Program-made: the position numbers and the translations under genes
NCBI RefSeq assembly: GCF_000377785.1
Contig: NZ_KB898724.1
Coordinates: 1 to 64,000, forward strand
From: Thioalkalivibrio sp. ALJ24
GTDB lineage: Bacteria > Pseudomonadota > Gammaproteobacteria > Ectothiorhodospirales > Ectothiorhodospiraceae
Direction of reading: 5' to 3'
DNA: 64,000 nt
Shown here: in pieces, positions 33,561-42,385 of the stretch
Layout of the letters: each line of letters begins with the position of its first letter
How positions within the stretch are numbered: position 1 is the first letter of the stretch
The notes under the pieces: generated by a model
Database searches by the model: none
What the model was told of the DNA's origin: nothing
What the model saw: only the letters and a program-made list of their open reading frames with translations

Positions 33561-35390
33561 CTACGTACCCCGTTGCCTGACGCCGGTGGCGTCCTGTGCC
33601 GGGAGGATCAGGGCGCGGGCCTCGGCCTCCGGCAACGGGCGGTGATAGAGAAAGCCCTGGCCGACGGGGCAGCCCAGTTCCCGCAGAAGCGCGGCATCGT
33701 CTTCGGTCTCAATGCCTTCGGCGACCGTCTTCAGGCCGAAACCGCGACTGACTGCGAGGATGGCCTCGAACAGGCGGCGCATGTCGGGGTCCCCGGCGAT
33801 CCCGTCCACCAGGGCGCGGTCCACCTTGACCGTCGATACTGGCAGCCGCCGCAGATAGGCCAGCGACGAATAGCCGGTGCCGAAGTCGTCAATGGCGATG
33901 GAGACTCCCAGCTCCTGCAACGCGTGCAGTTCCTGCAGGGCCTGATCGAGGTTGTGCATGATCGAGGTCTCGGTGATTTCGACCTCGAGGCACTGCGGCG
34001 GCGTACCGGTGTGTTCCAGGGCCAGCCGTACGGCCTCGGTCAGGGTGTGGCCGCGTGCAGTCAGCGCCTCGAACTGGCGCGCCGAGATGTTGACCGCCAC
34101 CGGGTGGCAGTCGGGGGTCAGCGCCCGCCAGCGGGAAGCCGCGGCCAGCGCCTCGCGCAGCGCCCACTCGCCGAGGTTGACGACCGCGCCGGTGGTCTCC
34201 GCCACCGGGATGAATTCCCCCGGCGAGACCCGGCCGAATTCGGGGTGGTCCCAGCGCATCAGCGCCTCGAAGCCCGTGACCGCACCATCGGGCAGGTGGA
34301 TCTTGGGCTGGTACAGCAGCGACAGGCCCTGACCGTCGTGGGCGTGTGCGAGGTCGTGTTCCAAACGGTGACGCCGGCGAGCGGCCCGTTCCAGCTCGGG
34401 CTCGTAGGTGAGCCACCGGATCCGTCGGCGATCGGCCTTGGACAGCGTGAGCATCACCCGGCGGATCAGTTCCCCGGTGTCGCGGCCGGCCTCGGTGGTG
34501 CGCGCATGGCCGGCCACGATCTCCGGGCGCATCTCGTACTGGCCGATCCGCAGGCGCCGCAGGGCGCTGTCAAGCATGTCCCGCAGGGCGTCGTCCGTCA
34601 GCCCGCGCTCGCTGCGGGCCAGCAGCAGGAAGGTGGCGCCGCCCCAGAGCCCGCAGATCCCGCCATGTCGGTCGACCGCAGCGTCGAGGCGGCCCTGCAG
34701 GCGCTGGCCGGTCTCGCGCAGCATCAGGTCGGCGGCCGCATGGCCCTCCATGCGTTCCAGCGTCTCGTGGCCGCTGACGCGCAGCATCACCAGGTCGATC
34801 ACCCTCTCCGGCCCATCCGCGAGCCAGCGCTCCAGGGTCTCCAGCAGGGCGGCGCGGTTGGGCAGGTCGGTGGCCAGGTCGTGGTGGGCGAGGTACTCCA
34901 GATCCCGGTCCTTGCGCTGCAGGGTCAGGGACTGGGTCTCGAGACTCTGCGACAGGTCCTGGACCTCGTTGTATGTGGCATTGTGCAGGGCGCGCACCCG
35001 CAGCAGGTTGCTGATGCGCTGGACCACCTCGGAGGCGTCGAACGGCTTGGTGATGAAATCGAGGGCACCGCCCTCCAGGGCCCGCTGCCGGGTGTCCGGG
35101 TCGATCTGCGCGGTCAGAACGATCACCGGCAGCCAGTCGCCTTCGCCCAGTTCCGCGTTCAGGGTCTCCATCACCTGGTGGCCGTCCATGCCCGGCATGC
35201 GGATGTCCAGCAGGAGCAGGTCGAAGGCCTCCTCGCGCCACGTATCCAGTGCCCGTTGCGGGCGGGTCTCGCCGTGCACGTTCGTGAACCCCGCATCTTC
35301 CAGGATGGTGCTCAGGAGCTCCACATTCATCGGGTTGTCGTCCACGATGAGGATGCGGGCGGCGGTCTGGCTGTGCTCGGGTGTCGGCAT
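33561..35390 (-). CDS. Response regulator with degenerate GGDEF and active-looking EAL domain
   Basis: This 609-residue cytoplasmic protein starts with a receiver domain (ILIVDDNPMNVELL, acceptor in LLLLDIRMPGMDG, TKPFD). The middle domain follows GGDEF layout (HHDLATDLPNRAAL), but the active site reads WGGATFLLL, so it cannot be a cyclase. The EAL domain has all catalytic residues: FEALMRW, VNISARQF, EITETSIM, DDFGTGYSSLAYL, KVDRALV, AEGIET and GQGF. It should hydrolyse c-di-GMP under control of phosphorylation. It lies 20 bases after the hybrid kinase gene and is probably its output partner. Confidence 0.93.
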   Translation of the reverse strand: MPTPEHSQTAARILIVDDNPMNVELLSTILEDAGFTNVHGETRPQRALDTWREEAFDLLLLDIRMPGMDGHQVMETLNAELGEGDWLPVIVLTAQIDPDTRQRALEGGALDFITKPFDASEVVQRISNLLRVRALHNATYNEVQDLSQSLETQSLTLQRKDRDLEYLAHHDLATDLPNRAALLETLERWLADGPERVIDLVMLRVSGHETLERMEGHAAADLMLRETGQRLQGRLDAAVDRHGGICGLWGGATFLLLARSERGLTDDALRDMLDSALRRLRIGQYEMRPEIVAGHARTTEAGRDTGELIRRVMLTLSKADRRRIRWLTYEPELERAARRRHRLEHDLAHAHDGQGLSLLYQPKIHLPDGAVTGFEALMRWDHPEFGRVSPGEFIPVAETTGAVVNLGEWALREALAAASRWRALTPDCHPVAVNISARQFEALTARGHTLTEAVRLALEHTGTPPQCLEVEITETSIMHNLDQALQELHALQELGVSIAIDDFGTGYSSLAYLRRLPVSTVKVDRALVDGIAGDPDMRRLFEAILAVSRGFGLKTVAEGIETEDDAALLRELGCPVGQGFLYHRPLPEAEARALILPAQDATGVRQRGT

Positions 35391-35410
35391 GTCGGGGACG
35401 GACTCGGACG

Positions 35411-38400
35411 TCAGTCGGCCGGCTGCAGGAGCCGGTCCAGGGTTTGCAGAAAGGCAGGGATATCCAGCGGCTTGGTCAGATAGTACTCGAAATCGGGGTT
35501 CTGCTTCCCTTCCTCGACGCGCTCGCGGGACGCGTCGGCGGTCAGGGCGATCAGCGGGATGTGGCGGGTATCCGGCCGGGATTTCAGGACCCGGGCCGCC
35601 GCGGTGCCGCTCATGCCGGGTAGGTGGATGTCCAGGATGACCAGATCCGGCTGCCACTCGCGCGCGGTGGCCAGGCCCTGTTCCGCGCTGCCGACCACGC
35701 TCAGTTCGGTATTCCCGCGATTGTCGATCAGTTCGCGCATCAGGTCCACGTTGACCGGGTTGTCCTCGATGTAAAGCACCCGCCGGCAGCGGGCCGGGCG
35801 CGCGTCCTCCGCCTCCCCGGAGGTTTCGCCCGGAGCGCCTGTGGAGGCAGGCCGCGGGGCTTCCTCGGGTGCTCCTGTATGTTCGCCGCGCGGCAGTACG
35901 ATGCGGAAACAGGACCCCTCGCCCACCGTGCTGGTGTAGTCCAGATTGCCGCCCATGCGTGCGGCGAGTTCGCGCGCGATGACCAGGCCGATGCCGGTCC
36001 CCTCGACGCCTCCGCCTTCCTGGCCCAGGCGTTCAAACGGCTGGAACAGGCGGTGCTGCTGCTCCTCCGGGATCCCGGGTCCGGTGTCCCGGACCTCCAC
36101 CGCGAGGTACCCGCGGACCGCTCCGTCGAGGTGTTCCGGGGCGGGGGCCTCGGGATCCACCACGACCTCCACGCGGCCGTGGTCGCGGTTGTACTTGATG
36201 GCATTGGTCAGCAGGTTGATCAGGATCTGGCGTACGCGGGTGGCGTCGGCGTGCACCGGTGGCCAGTCGTGGTCCGGGGCCGCGTGATGCAGGCTGACCT
36301 CGCGTTCGCGGGCCAGCGGGCGCACCATTTCCAGCGCCTCGTGCAGGATCGCGTCGATGTCGACGGGCTCCAGCGACAGGGTCAGGCGCCCGGTCTCGAT
36401 GCGCGAGAGGTCGAGGACATCGGTGATCAGGTCGAGCAGGTGGGTGCCGCTCTGACGGATGTGGGCGATCTGGCGAGCCTGACGCTGGCTCAGCGGTTCG
36501 CGCGGGCTTTCTGCCAGCAGCTGGGAGAAGCCGAGGATGGAGTTCAGCGGTGTACGCAGCTCGTGCGACATGTTTGAAAGGAACTGCGACTTGGCCTGGC
36601 TTGCGCGTTCGGCTCGGTGCATGGCCCGTTCGAGTTCCTCGCGGTCGCGGCGGCGCGCCTCGCGGTCATGCAACGCGTTGATGAGGATCGCGCAGGTCGA
36701 GGTGAACGGGGCGAGGAAATCCGCAAGCGCCTCGTCGTAGCCGCCCGGGCGGCCGGCGATTCCGAACATGCCCACCAGTTCATCGCCATGGTAGATCGGC
36801 ATGCCCAGATACGCCCCCAGATCGGGGTGTCCCTCGGGGAGCCCCCCGGCCCGCGGGTCCTTCGTGATGTCGTCGGCGATCAGCATCTGGCCATCCCGAA
36901 GCACACGACTGATCAGGTTGTCGGTTCCGCACAGTCGCTGGTCACCCGTGAGCAGGTCTTCGTAGAGCTGAGCCGAGGCCTCGTCCCACGCGATGTTCGT
37001 GATGGCGTGAATCCTGAGGCGCGGCTGTCCATGATGCCATTCGGTTTCGCCCATGAACCCGTACTGGCTGTCGGTGACCTGCAGCAGGGCGTATAGCAGG
37101 AACGGCCAGACCTCCGCACCGGATTCCGTTTCCATGTAGTGGGTGGTGGCCAGGCGCATGGCCTCCAGCAGGAGCTGTTGGCGCTGCTGCTCCATGGTGG
37201 CGTTGCGGTAGGCGTCGATGTCCTGGAGCACGCCCAGCAGGCGCTGCGGACGGCCCCGTTCATCGTGTTCCGGCGCGCCCTGCGCATGCAGCCAGCGCGG
37301 TGGTGAGGTGCGGATGCGGAATTCGATGTCCAGCGGCTGCAGTGAGCGCAGGCTTTCTGCCAGGGCTTCCTCGACCCGCGGGCGGTCCTCCGGGTGCACG
37401 ATGTCGGTCAGGAACTGCGGGGCCTCGAGTGCCGGGTGCGCGCCCCCCTCCAGCAGGGCCGCGGCCTCGGGCGTCCAGTGGAGCCGGCCATCGGGCAGGT
37501 CGATGCTCCAGTTGCCGATGCGCGCGAAGCGGTGCGACAGGCTGCGCCGGCGCTCGGCCTCCCGCAGTGCCTCCTGGGCCCGCTTGATCTCGCTGAGGTC
37601 GTGGGCGACGGTGATGACCCCCTCCGGCTGGCCGTCCTGGCCGGACAGCGGGGTCTTGATCAGTTCCAGTTCCCAGGTCCGGCCGTGGTGTTCGAAGTGC
37701 AGCGGCTGGGTGCGGGTCTCGCCGGTGGCCATCACCTCGCGGTCCAGGTTGCGGGTGTAGTCGGCCACTTCGGGGGCGAACAGGTCGTGCGCGGTGCGAC
37801 CGAGGGCCAGTTGCGGGTCGAAGCCCAGCAGGGGTTCGCACGCCGGGTTGGCGACGATGTAGCGGCCGTCGGCGTCACTGGCGTAAATCGGGTTGGGGGC
37901 TCCCGTGAGCACCGCGTTGAACAGCCGCGTCTCCCGCAGTTCCCGGTCGCGTGCCTCGTGGAGGTCGGTGAGATCGTTGATGATCCCGATGTAGTGTTCG
38001 GCGCCGTCGATCCGGATGGCGCTGACCGCCAGCTGCATCGGAAAGGTGTTGCCGTCGCGGTGCAGGCCGCGGACCTCGCGGCCGATCCCGATGATGCGCG
38101 CCTCGCCGGTGGTCTGGTAGTGGTGCAGGTAGTCATCGTGCTGGCTGGCCCACGGGTCCGGCATCAGCATGGATACGTTATGCCCGATCACGTCGTCCGC
38201 GGCGTGGCCGAACAGCCGTTCCGCGGCAGGGTTGAAGCTCTCGATCCGGCCGTTGGTATCGATCTGGATGATGCCGGCCGCCGCGGTCTCGAGGATGGCG
38301 TGCAGCTTGCGGCTGTGCTGTTCCTCGCCGGAGCGCGCGGCCGTGTAGTCCTTGCGCAGGGACTGCGAGCGCAGGATCTGCGCGGCGAGTTCGGCGAAGT

Positions 38401-38848
38401 CCTCGAGGGCGGCGATCTGCTCGGTGTCCGGCTCATGCGGCCGGGTGTCCATGATGCTCAGCGTCCCCACCGCGACACCGTCGTCCAGGGTCAGCGGCAC
38501 GCCGGCGTAGAAGCGTACACCCGGTTCGTTGGCCACCAGCGGGTTCCGGGCGAAGCGGGGGTCGGCGGCCGCGTCCCCGACGACGGTGGTGTGTTGCGGG
38601 GTGGCGATGGCATGGGCGCACAACGAGACCTCGCGTGGAATGCGGCGGTGGCGTGCGCCGTGGTCCCCCAGCAGGCGCTGGTGGTCGTGGTCGATCACCG
38701 AGACCGCCGCGATCGGGACCTCCAGGCGCGCCGCCGTCTGACGCAGCAGCGGGGCGAACAGACGGTCTCCGTCGGCCTCTTCGAGCAGGAGACGACGCAC
38801 TCCGGCCAGTCGCCGGTCTTCGTCTTCGGGGGTCGGGGGTGCCCGCAT
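35411..38848 (-). CDS. Hybrid sensor histidine kinase with a FixL-like haem PAS domain
   Basis: From ATG 38848 this is a 1145-residue soluble kinase; an in-frame ATG at 38887 lacks a ribosome site. Order: GAF (about 20-160), PAS1 (180-297), PAS2, PAS3, a second GAF (570-730), HisKA with [12 protein letters not shown], HATPase with LLTNAIKYN and TGPGIP, and a C-terminal receiver ([22 protein letters not shown]). PAS1 closely follows rhizobial Fix[11 protein letters not shown] keeps the proximal haem His (residue 237), and RIIGIGREV keeps the distal Arg (257), exactly 20 residues later as in FixL. Oxygen sensing is therefore likely. The EAL response regulator lies 20 bases downstream. Confidence 0.9.
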   Translation of the reverse strand: MRAPPTPEDEDRRLAGVRRLLLEEADGDRLFAPLLRQTAARLEVPIAAVSVIDHDHQRLLGDHGARHRRIPREVSLCAHAIATPQHTTVVGDAAADPRFARNPLVANEPGVRFYAGVPLTLDDGVAVGTLSIMDTRPHEPDTEQIAALEDFAELAAQILRSQSLRKDYTAARSGEEQHSRKLHAILETAAAGIIQIDTNGRIESFNPAAERLFGHAADDVIGHNVSMLMPDPWASQHDDYLHHYQTTGEARIIGIGREVRGLHRDGNTFPMQLAVSAIRIDGAEHYIGIINDLTDLHEARDRELRETRLFNAVLTGAPNPIYASDADGRYIVANPACEPLLGFDPQLALGRTAHDLFAPEVADYTRNLDREVMATGETRTQPLHFEHHGRTWELELIKTPLSGQDGQPEGVITVAHDLSEIKRAQEALREAERRRSLSHRFARIGNWSIDLPDGRLHWTPEAAALLEGGAHPALEAPQFLTDIVHPEDRPRVEEALAESLRSLQPLDIEFRIRTSPPRWLHAQGAPEHDERGRPQRLLGVLQDIDAYRNATMEQQRQQLLLEAMRLATTHYMETESGAEVWPFLLYALLQVTDSQYGFMGETEWHHGQPRLRIHAITNIAWDEASAQLYEDLLTGDQRLCGTDNLISRVLRDGQMLIADDITKDPRAGGLPEGHPDLGAYLGMPIYHGDELVGMFGIAGRPGGYDEALADFLAPFTSTCAILINALHDREARRRDREELERAMHRAERASQAKSQFLSNMSHELRTPLNSILGFSQLLAESPREPLSQRQARQIAHIRQSGTHLLDLITDVLDLSRIETGRLTLSLEPVDIDAILHEALEMVRPLAREREVSLHHAAPDHDWPPVHADATRVRQILINLLTNAIKYNRDHGRVEVVVDPEAPAPEHLDGAVRGYLAVEVRDTGPGIPEEQQHRLFQPFERLGQEGGGVEGTGIGLVIARELAARMGGNLDYTSTVGEGSCFRIVLPRGEHTGAPEEAPRPASTGAPGETSGEAEDARPARCRRVLYIEDNPVNVDLMRELIDNRGNTELSVVGSAEQGLATAREWQPDLVILDIHLPGMSGTAAARVLKSRPDTRHIPLIALTADASRERVEEGKQNPDFEYYLTKPLDIPAFLQTLDRLLQPAD

Positions 38849-38931
38849 GCACGTTCTCTCGGGAAGGCCCGTCTGGCCCCGAATCATACGACATGCGGGC
38901 GGGCGTGTGTTTGCTGCCGGTTCCGCGGGGG

Positions 38932-38959
38932 CTTGAACCCTCGAGTATCGCCCTTATCT
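38932..38959 (+). promoter_or_regulatory. Sigma-32-like heat-shock promoter of htpX
   Basis: CTTGAA at 38932-38937, a 13-base spacer, then CCCTTATCT. This is close to the heat-shock consensus CTTGAA, 13-15 bases, CCCCATnT. It lies about 50 bases before the htpX start. In E. coli htpX is under heat/envelope stress control, which supports the call. Confidence 0.7.
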
Positions 38960-39007
38960 AATACTCCGTCCGAAGAGCCCATCCGCAACGGAGATCGAGT
39001 TCATCCG

Positions 39008-39895
39008 ATGAAACGCATACTGCTGTTCCTGGCCACCAACTTCGCCATCCTGATCGTGCTCAGCATCACGCTGCGCATCCTCGGGGTGGAGAGCATCCTC
39101 GACGAGCAGGGGGTCAATCTCGACCTGACGGCCCTGCTGATCTTCGCCGCAGTGTTCGGCTTCGGCGGCTCGTTCATCTCGCTGGCCATCTCCAAGTGGA
39201 TGGCGAAGAAGACCATGAAGGTCCAGGTGATCGAGAAGCCGCGCAATGCCACCGAACAGTGGCTGCTGGAGACCGTCCAGCGCCAGGCGAAACAGGCGGG
39301 CATCGGCATGCCCGAGGTCGGGATCTACGATTCGCCGGACCCCAACGCCTTTGCCACCGGCATGAGCAAGAACAACGCGCTGGTCGCGGTCAGCACCGGG
39401 CTGATGCAGAACATGGGGCAGGGCGAGGTCGAGGCCGTGCTGGGCCACGAGGTCGGCCACGTGGCCAATGGCGACATGGTGACCCTGGCCCTGATCCAGG
39501 GCGTGGTGAACACCTTCGTGATCTTCCTGTCGCGCGTGATCGGGCACTTTGTCGATCGCGTGGTGTTCAAGAACGAGTCGGGTCACGGCCCGGCGTTCTG
39601 GATCACCGCCATCGTCGCCGAGATCATCCTCGCGATCCTGGCCTCCATCATCGTGTTCTGGTTCTCGCGCCAGCGCGAGTTCCGTGCCGACCAGGCCGGG
39701 GCCGAGCTGGCCGGACGCGAGAAGATGATCGGGGCGCTGGAGTCGCTGGCGCGGGCCTCCGGCCGGCCGGTGGACATGCCGGATCAGATGGCCGCCTTCG
39801 GCATCCGTGGAGGCATGGCGCAGGGCCTGAAGAAGCTGTTCATGAGCCATCCGCCGATCGAACAGCGCATCGCCGCGCTGCGCGCCGGGGCCTGA
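39008..39895 (+). CDS. htpX: Membrane metalloprotease HtpX
   Basis: This 295-residue inner-membrane zinc protease is for quality control of membrane proteins. Two N-terminal segments ([20 protein letters not shown] and [19 protein letters not shown]) are followed by the M48 motif [12 protein letters not shown], two further membrane segments, and the zinc-binding Glu region [20 protein letters not shown]. The ending [13 protein letters not shown] is characteristic. Length matches E. coli HtpX. It is preceded by a sigma-32-like promoter and is monocistronic. Confidence 0.96.
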   Translation: MKRILLFLATNFAILIVLSITLRILGVESILDEQGVNLDLTALLIFAAVFGFGGSFISLAISKWMAKKTMKVQVIEKPRNATEQWLLETVQRQAKQAGIGMPEVGIYDSPDPNAFATGMSKNNALVAVSTGLMQNMGQGEVEAVLGHEVGHVANGDMVTLALIQGVVNTFVIFLSRVIGHFVDRVVFKNESGHGPAFWITAIVAEIILAILASIIVFWFSRQREFRADQAGAELAGREKMIGALESLARASGRPVDMPDQMAAFGIRGGMAQGLKKLFMSHPPIEQRIAALRAGA

Positions 39896-39915
39896 GGCGG
39901 GCCCCGCGCCGGGGT

Positions 39916-40566
39916 TCACCCGGCGAGCACGTGATCGGCGACGAACGGATTGCGCCGGCGCTGCTCGCCGAAGGTGGATTCCGGGCCGTGGCCGGGGACG
40001 AAACGGACGTCATCCCCCAGCGGCCACAGCTTCTGCGTGATCGAATCGACCAGCACGCGCCCGTTGCCGCCGGGGAAATCGCTGCGCCCGATCGCGCCGT
40101 GAAACAGCACGTCCCCCACCAGCGCCAGCCGCGCGGACGGGCTGAAGAACACCACGTGGCCCGGGGTGTGCCCGGGGCAGTGCAGTACCTGCAGCCGTTC
40201 ATTCCCCAGCTCCAGGGTCTCTCCGTCGTCCAGCCAGCGATCCGGGGTCAGCGGCGCGATCTCCGGAAATCCGAACATCGCGGCCTGCTGCGGCAGCTGC
40301 TCGAGCCAGAACGCGTCTTCGCGCTGCGGGCCGACGACGGGCACGCCGGACAGCCGCGCCAGTTCGGCCGCACCGCCGGCGTGATCCAGGTGGCCGTGGG
40401 TCAGCAGGATGGAATCCAGTTCCAGTCCCTGATCATGCACGCAGGCCAGCAGTGCCGGGGCCTCGCCGCCGGGGTCGACCCAGGCCGCTCGGCCGGTGGC
40501 ATCGCACCAGATCAGGGTGGCGTTCTGTTCCAGCGGGGTTACGGGGCGGGTGCGGTATCGCAGCAT
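39916..40566 (-). CDS. YcbL-like metallo-beta-lactamase-fold hydrolase
   Basis: This 216-residue cytoplasmic protein is of the glyoxalase II-like MBL group. The metal motif THGHLDHAGG, a further His in HCPGHTPGHVVF, the Asp in LVGDVLFHGAIGRSDFPGG and the final PGHGPESTFGEQRRRNPF match YcbL and related short type II glyoxalases. It may hydrolyse a thioester such as lactoylglutathione. It is convergent with htpX. Confidence 0.9.
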   Translation of the reverse strand: MLRYRTRPVTPLEQNATLIWCDATGRAAWVDPGGEAPALLACVHDQGLELDSILLTHGHLDHAGGAAELARLSGVPVVGPQREDAFWLEQLPQQAAMFGFPEIAPLTPDRWLDDGETLELGNERLQVLHCPGHTPGHVVFFSPSARLALVGDVLFHGAIGRSDFPGGNGRVLVDSITQKLWPLGDDVRFVPGHGPESTFGEQRRRNPFVADHVLAG

Positions 40567-40726
40567 CGGTCTCGTGAGAGGGCATGGCGGGCAGGGCCGG
40601 CGGGATCCCCGAAAAACAGGGAATAGGACGGCCCGACACACGTCTTAAGGGTGTGCAGACTGCAAGCTTAGGAGAAAAACCGGTTTGGCGCGACCGCTTC
40701 TTTCGTTCGTCGCTCGCGGGGCGTGC

Positions 40727-40755
40727 TTGACAGGAAGTTCCTAATATTAGAGTAT
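40727..40755 (+). promoter_or_regulatory. Sigma-70-type promoter of the candidate small RNA
   Basis: A perfect TTGACA is at 40727-40732. The -10 is either TAGAGT (40748-40753, 15-base spacer) or GAGTAT (40750-40755, 17-base spacer). The surrounding AT-rich stretch (CCTAATATTAGAG) is exceptional for this GC-rich DNA. Transcription would start near 40760. Confidence 0.65.
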
Positions 40756-40759
40756 CTGC

Positions 40760-40855
40760 ATACGCTGAATGTTGTCCCCCCTGACAGCATCGGCGGACTC
40801 CTCCATCCTCCTTTGGTGGTTTTCTTGGCGCGGGCTCGTTCCCGCGCTTTTTTTT
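40760..40855 (+). ncRNA. Candidate small RNA with an anti-Shine-Dalgarno hairpin loop
   Basis: The predicted transcript is about 95 bases from the promoter above to the terminator at 40828-40855. CCATC (40803-40807) pairs with GGTGG (40815-40819), with one T-G wobble, and exposes a 7-base loop CTCCTTT, complementary to AAAGGAG ribosome sites. CTCCTCC just before it could do the same, and the 5' part has a C-run. Loops with CUCCU motifs are a recognised feature of several trans-acting bacterial sRNAs. Alternatively it is the attenuated leader of the kinase gene that starts 37 bases later. No known Rfam family is recognised. Confidence 0.55.
40828..40855 (+). terminator. Strong Rho-independent terminator
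   Basis: GCGCGGG at 40828-40834, a CTCGTT loop, then CCCGCGC at 40841-40847 and eight T. It is the strongest terminator in the window and has no protein-coding gene upstream on this strand to serve, which is the main evidence for an RNA gene here. Confidence 0.92.
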
Positions 40856-40891
40856 GCCCGTTTTTCGCATTGCCCGGCTCCGCACCCTACC

Positions 40892-42385
40892 ATGGCGACC
40901 ATGTGGAGACGTATCCGGTTTTTTCTGACCCGGCGCCTGAACAGCCTGCGCACCGTTGTGGTGATGTACATCCTGCTGCCACTGCTGCTGCTGGTCGGGG
41001 GGGTGGTTACGCTGGGCCTGCAGGAATTCCAGACCCAGATGGAAGAGCGCATGCAGGACGACATCGAGCTGGTGGCGCGTACCATCCGTCTGCCGGTGTC
41101 CACGGCCATCGTCGAGCAGGACGTGGCCGCGGTGCAGGAATCGCTGGACTCGCTGTTCCAGATCGACGAGGTGTTCGGCGTCTATGTCTACGATGCCGAC
41201 GGCGACACGGTGGCGACCTCCGGGCCCCCCAGCCCGTCGCTGCAGCATCGCGGCGAGGTCCAGGCCATCAGCGAGGCCGGCACCCTAGGGGCGTTCGACG
41301 AACACCGCGGGCGCGAGGTCTTCTCCTTCTTTCTGCCGCTGGCGGATCACGCCGGACGCATCGTGGGCCTGTTGCAGGTCACCCGTGACGTGTCGCCCTT
41401 TCGTGCCTATGTTGCCCAGCTGCGCTGGCAGGGGGCAGTGCTGACCGGGGCGGCGACGGTGGTGTTCCTCGCGCTGGTGCTGATCGGTTACCAGCGAACG
41501 GTGGGGCGTCACGTGCAACGCCTGACCGGGGTGATGCACGACATCGGCGACGGCGTGCGTGGTGTGCGCGCTCCGGAGACCGGGCCGGCGGAACTGCGCC
41601 ACATGGCGGTCACCATGAACGGCATGCTGGAACGGCGCGAGGCCTCGGAGGCGGCGCTGGAGGCGCAGCGGGCCGAGCAGCGCGCACTGGAAGAGAAACT
41701 GCGGCATTCGGAGAAACTTGCCGCAATCGGCCAGCTCGCGGCGGGGGTGGCGCACGAACTGGGGACCCCGCTGGGGATCATCGCGGGGCGAGCCCAGCGT
41801 GCGGCTCGGCGCCTCGACCCGGATGATCCGGCGCGCAAGGAGATGCAGGAACTGATGGCCGAGACCGAACGGGTCGAGACCATCGTCCGCCAGTTGCTGG
41901 ATTTCGCCCGGCGCAATCCGTTGCAGCGCCGCAACGTGGATCTGGATGAGCTCGTTCGGGAACTGGTGGCGCGCGTGCGCGGTCGGGGGCAGTGTGCCGA
42001 CGTGAGTTTCGAACTCGACGGTGAGCCCCTGCAGGTTCCCGCGGATCGCCTGCGCCTGGGGCAGGCACTGGAAAACCTGATCGAGAACGGCAGCCAGGCG
42101 GCCCGGTCCCGCGTCCGGATCGCCTGGGAGGCGCTGGAGGACGAAGTGCGGGTGACAATTGCGGACGATGGCCCCACCGGCGGCGGCGGGATCGATGCGC
42201 AGACCGCCGAGCGCCTGTTCGAGCCGTTTTTCACCACCAAGCCCGCCGGCGAGGGGACCGGACTGGGGCTGGCGGTGGCGCAGGTCGCCCTGGAGGATCA
42301 CGGCGGGGTGATCGAGCTGGATCGCAGCGAACCCCGGGAAACCCGTTTCGTGCTGCATCTGCCGCGTGAGGCCGGTTCGTCATGA
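40892..42385 (+). CDS. Sensor histidine kinase of an NtrC-type two-component system
   Basis: This 497-residue kinase has a TM segment at about residues 24-46 (VVVMYILLPLLLLVGGVVTLGL). A periplasmic domain of about 140 residues follows, then TM2 (GAVLTGAATVVFLALVLIGY), a HAMP linker, a phosphorylation motif GVAHELGTPLGIIAG and an ATPase domain (ENLIENGSQA, FEPFFTTKPAGEGTGLGLAV). The layout resembles ZraS-like envelope sensors. No good ribosome site precedes ATG 40892 or the second ATG at 40901, so the exact start is uncertain. Its last 4 bases (ATGA) overlap the response regulator. Confidence 0.9.
   Translation: MATMWRRIRFFLTRRLNSLRTVVVMYILLPLLLLVGGVVTLGLQEFQTQMEERMQDDIELVARTIRLPVSTAIVEQDVAAVQESLDSLFQIDEVFGVYVYDADGDTVATSGPPSPSLQHRGEVQAISEAGTLGAFDEHRGREVFSFFLPLADHAGRIVGLLQVTRDVSPFRAYVAQLRWQGAVLTGAATVVFLALVLIGYQRTVGRHVQRLTGVMHDIGDGVRGVRAPETGPAELRHMAVTMNGMLERREASEAALEAQRAEQRALEEKLRHSEKLAAIGQLAAGVAHELGTPLGIIAGRAQRAARRLDPDDPARKEMQELMAETERVETIVRQLLDFARRNPLQRRNVDLDELVRELVARVRGRGQCADVSFELDGEPLQVPADRLRLGQALENLIENGSQAARSRVRIAWEALEDEVRVTIADDGPTGGGGIDAQTAERLFEPFFTTKPAGEGTGLGLAVAQVALEDHGGVIELDRSEPRETRFVLHLPREAGSS

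Larger units (their letters stand above)
40567..40891. other. Intergenic region holding a candidate small-RNA gene
   Basis: About 325 bases separate the MBL gene from the divergent sensor kinase. The region holds the promoter, hairpin and terminator described in the next entries. No protein-coding frame within it is convincing. Confidence 0.6.
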
